From: Methanobacteriota archaeon
Lineage (GTDB): Archaea; Thermoplasmatota; Thermoplasmata; RBG-16-68-12
Length of the DNA stretch: 6,378 nucleotides
Direction of reading: 5' to 3'
Assembly: GCA_005878635.1 (NCBI GenBank)
Contig: VBLS01000142.1
Coordinates: 1-6,378, forward strand
Under the pieces are notes generated by a model. It saw nothing but the letters and a program-made list of their open reading frames with translations, had not been told where the DNA came from and searched no databases. Both the position numbers and the translations under genes were made by a program. Positions 6,011 through 6,378 of this stretch are shown here, one piece after another. Positions within the stretch are counted from its first letter, which is position 1, and every line of letters starts with the position of its first letter.

Positions 6011-6066
6011 GCAGGGTTCGGCGAAGCAGCTCCATCGACGGATTCTGAAGAAACCATCGATGCTTT

Positions 6067-6378
6067 TCAAGAGCTCGGGAGGACTCCTGACCGTTGCGCC
6101 CTGCCCCACCGCGCAAGATCCTCCTGGATCCAGCCCTCGACCCGTTCAACGGCGAAGTCGACGCGCTGTCGCATGATGATGCCCGACCGCTCGACGCCGG
6201 GCAAGCCCCGGAGGTGGGCATCGACGTCTGCGACCTCGGCCATCGAGTTGGCCCAGTCGATCAGCCACACGCCGGGCGGATTCGTCCTCGTCGTGATGAG
6301 CCGGCAACGAGGGAGCGCGGAGAGGATGGGTTGCACCTTGGAGGGGACCGCCGCGCCTTGCGCATAGGCATTGTAGAG
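6067..6378 (-). CDS. Probable Lrp/AsnC-type regulator, C-terminal RAM-like domain (partial)
   Basis: The frame is open from the window edge to a TGA at 6067-6069, giving the last 103 residues of a longer protein; a GTG at 6336 is in frame but is probably internal. The fragment fits a beta-alpha-beta-beta-alpha-beta order. It has strand LYNAYA, helix PSKVQPILSAL, two strands in CRLITTRTNPPGVWLIDWA, helix AEVADVDAHLRGLPGVE, strand SGIIMRQRVDF, then a terminal helix ERVEGWIQEDLARWG. The order and the LPGVE turn resemble the RAM (ACT-like) ligand-binding domain of Lrp/AsnC regulators, in which case a winged-helix DNA-binding domain would lie just outside the window. The resemblance is structural and not a clear motif match, so other ferredoxin-like regulators remain possible. 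It lies 94 bases upstream of the AbrB-type gene on the same strand, which has its own promoter. Confidence 0.55.
   Translation of the reverse strand, partial: LYNAYAQGAAVPSKVQPILSALPRCRLITTRTNPPGVWLIDWANSMAEVADVDAHLRGLPGVERSGIIMRQRVDFAVERVEGWIQEDLARWGRAQRSGVLPSS

Noticed and set aside
6032..6060. CCATCGA twice, at 6032-6038 and 6054-6060, spaced 22 bases (two helical turns) upstream of the AbrB-type promoter.
   Set aside because: It looks like a helically phased operator, but a seven-base repeat somewhere in a gap of about 94 bases is expected by chance in roughly one case in four, so it is not claimed.
5981..6367. Plus-strand open frames of 128 and 60 codons at the right end.
   Set aside because: They are antisense to the regulator fragment, which shows a coherent alternating helix/strand pattern, and they lack any family signature.

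Overview
The window is GC-rich chromosomal DNA holding six genes, two of them cut by the window edges. It reads most like an uncultured archaeon, possibly a GC-rich member of the Thermoplasmatota. The evidence is a large secreted multi-domain surface protein with one C-terminal membrane anchor and many N-glycosylation sequons, BRE/TATA-like boxes about 30 bases upstream of starts (clearest before the AbrB-type gene), a probable leaderless GTG start, and a fragment resembling an Lrp/AsnC ligand-binding (RAM) domain. The lineage is an inference; a GC-rich bacterium is not excluded.

Layout. At 1-240 (+) is the C-terminal end of a VOC/glyoxalase-fold protein. Four bases after its stop it meets, tail to tail, a carbonyl-reductase-like short-chain dehydrogenase (245-1042, minus). 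A 149-base divergent intergenic region carries candidate promoters for the dehydrogenase and for the dominant gene, a 1136-residue exported surface protein (1192-4602, +). That protein has a signal peptide, seven beta-sandwich repeats of about 85 residues, an unrecognised domain of about 228 residues, a PKD domain, a bacterial-Ig-like domain, one transmembrane helix and a short acidic proline-rich cytoplasmic tail. A zinc-independent MDR/quinone-oxidoreductase-like gene (4646-5635, minus) converges on it. Upstream of that, also on the minus strand, are a small AbrB/MazE-type DNA-binding protein (5760-5972) with no toxin beside it, and the C-terminal part of a probable Lrp/AsnC-type regulator (6067 to the window edge).

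How the genes may work together. The VOC, SDR and MDR proteins belong to families that often handle reactive carbonyls, quinones or small aldehydes with NAD(P)H, but they are not in one operon, so a shared role is only suggestive. The surface protein is transcribed alone from its own promoter. The two regulators at the right end could control the neighbouring MDR gene, but nothing in the sequence proves it. I see no RNA genes, CRISPR arrays, insertion sequences or phage genes. The most distinctive feature is the repeat block of the surface protein: five of seven repeats end with a Trp-x-Asn-x-Ser/Thr sequon, and the two that lack it (repeats 3 and 6) are spaced three apart.
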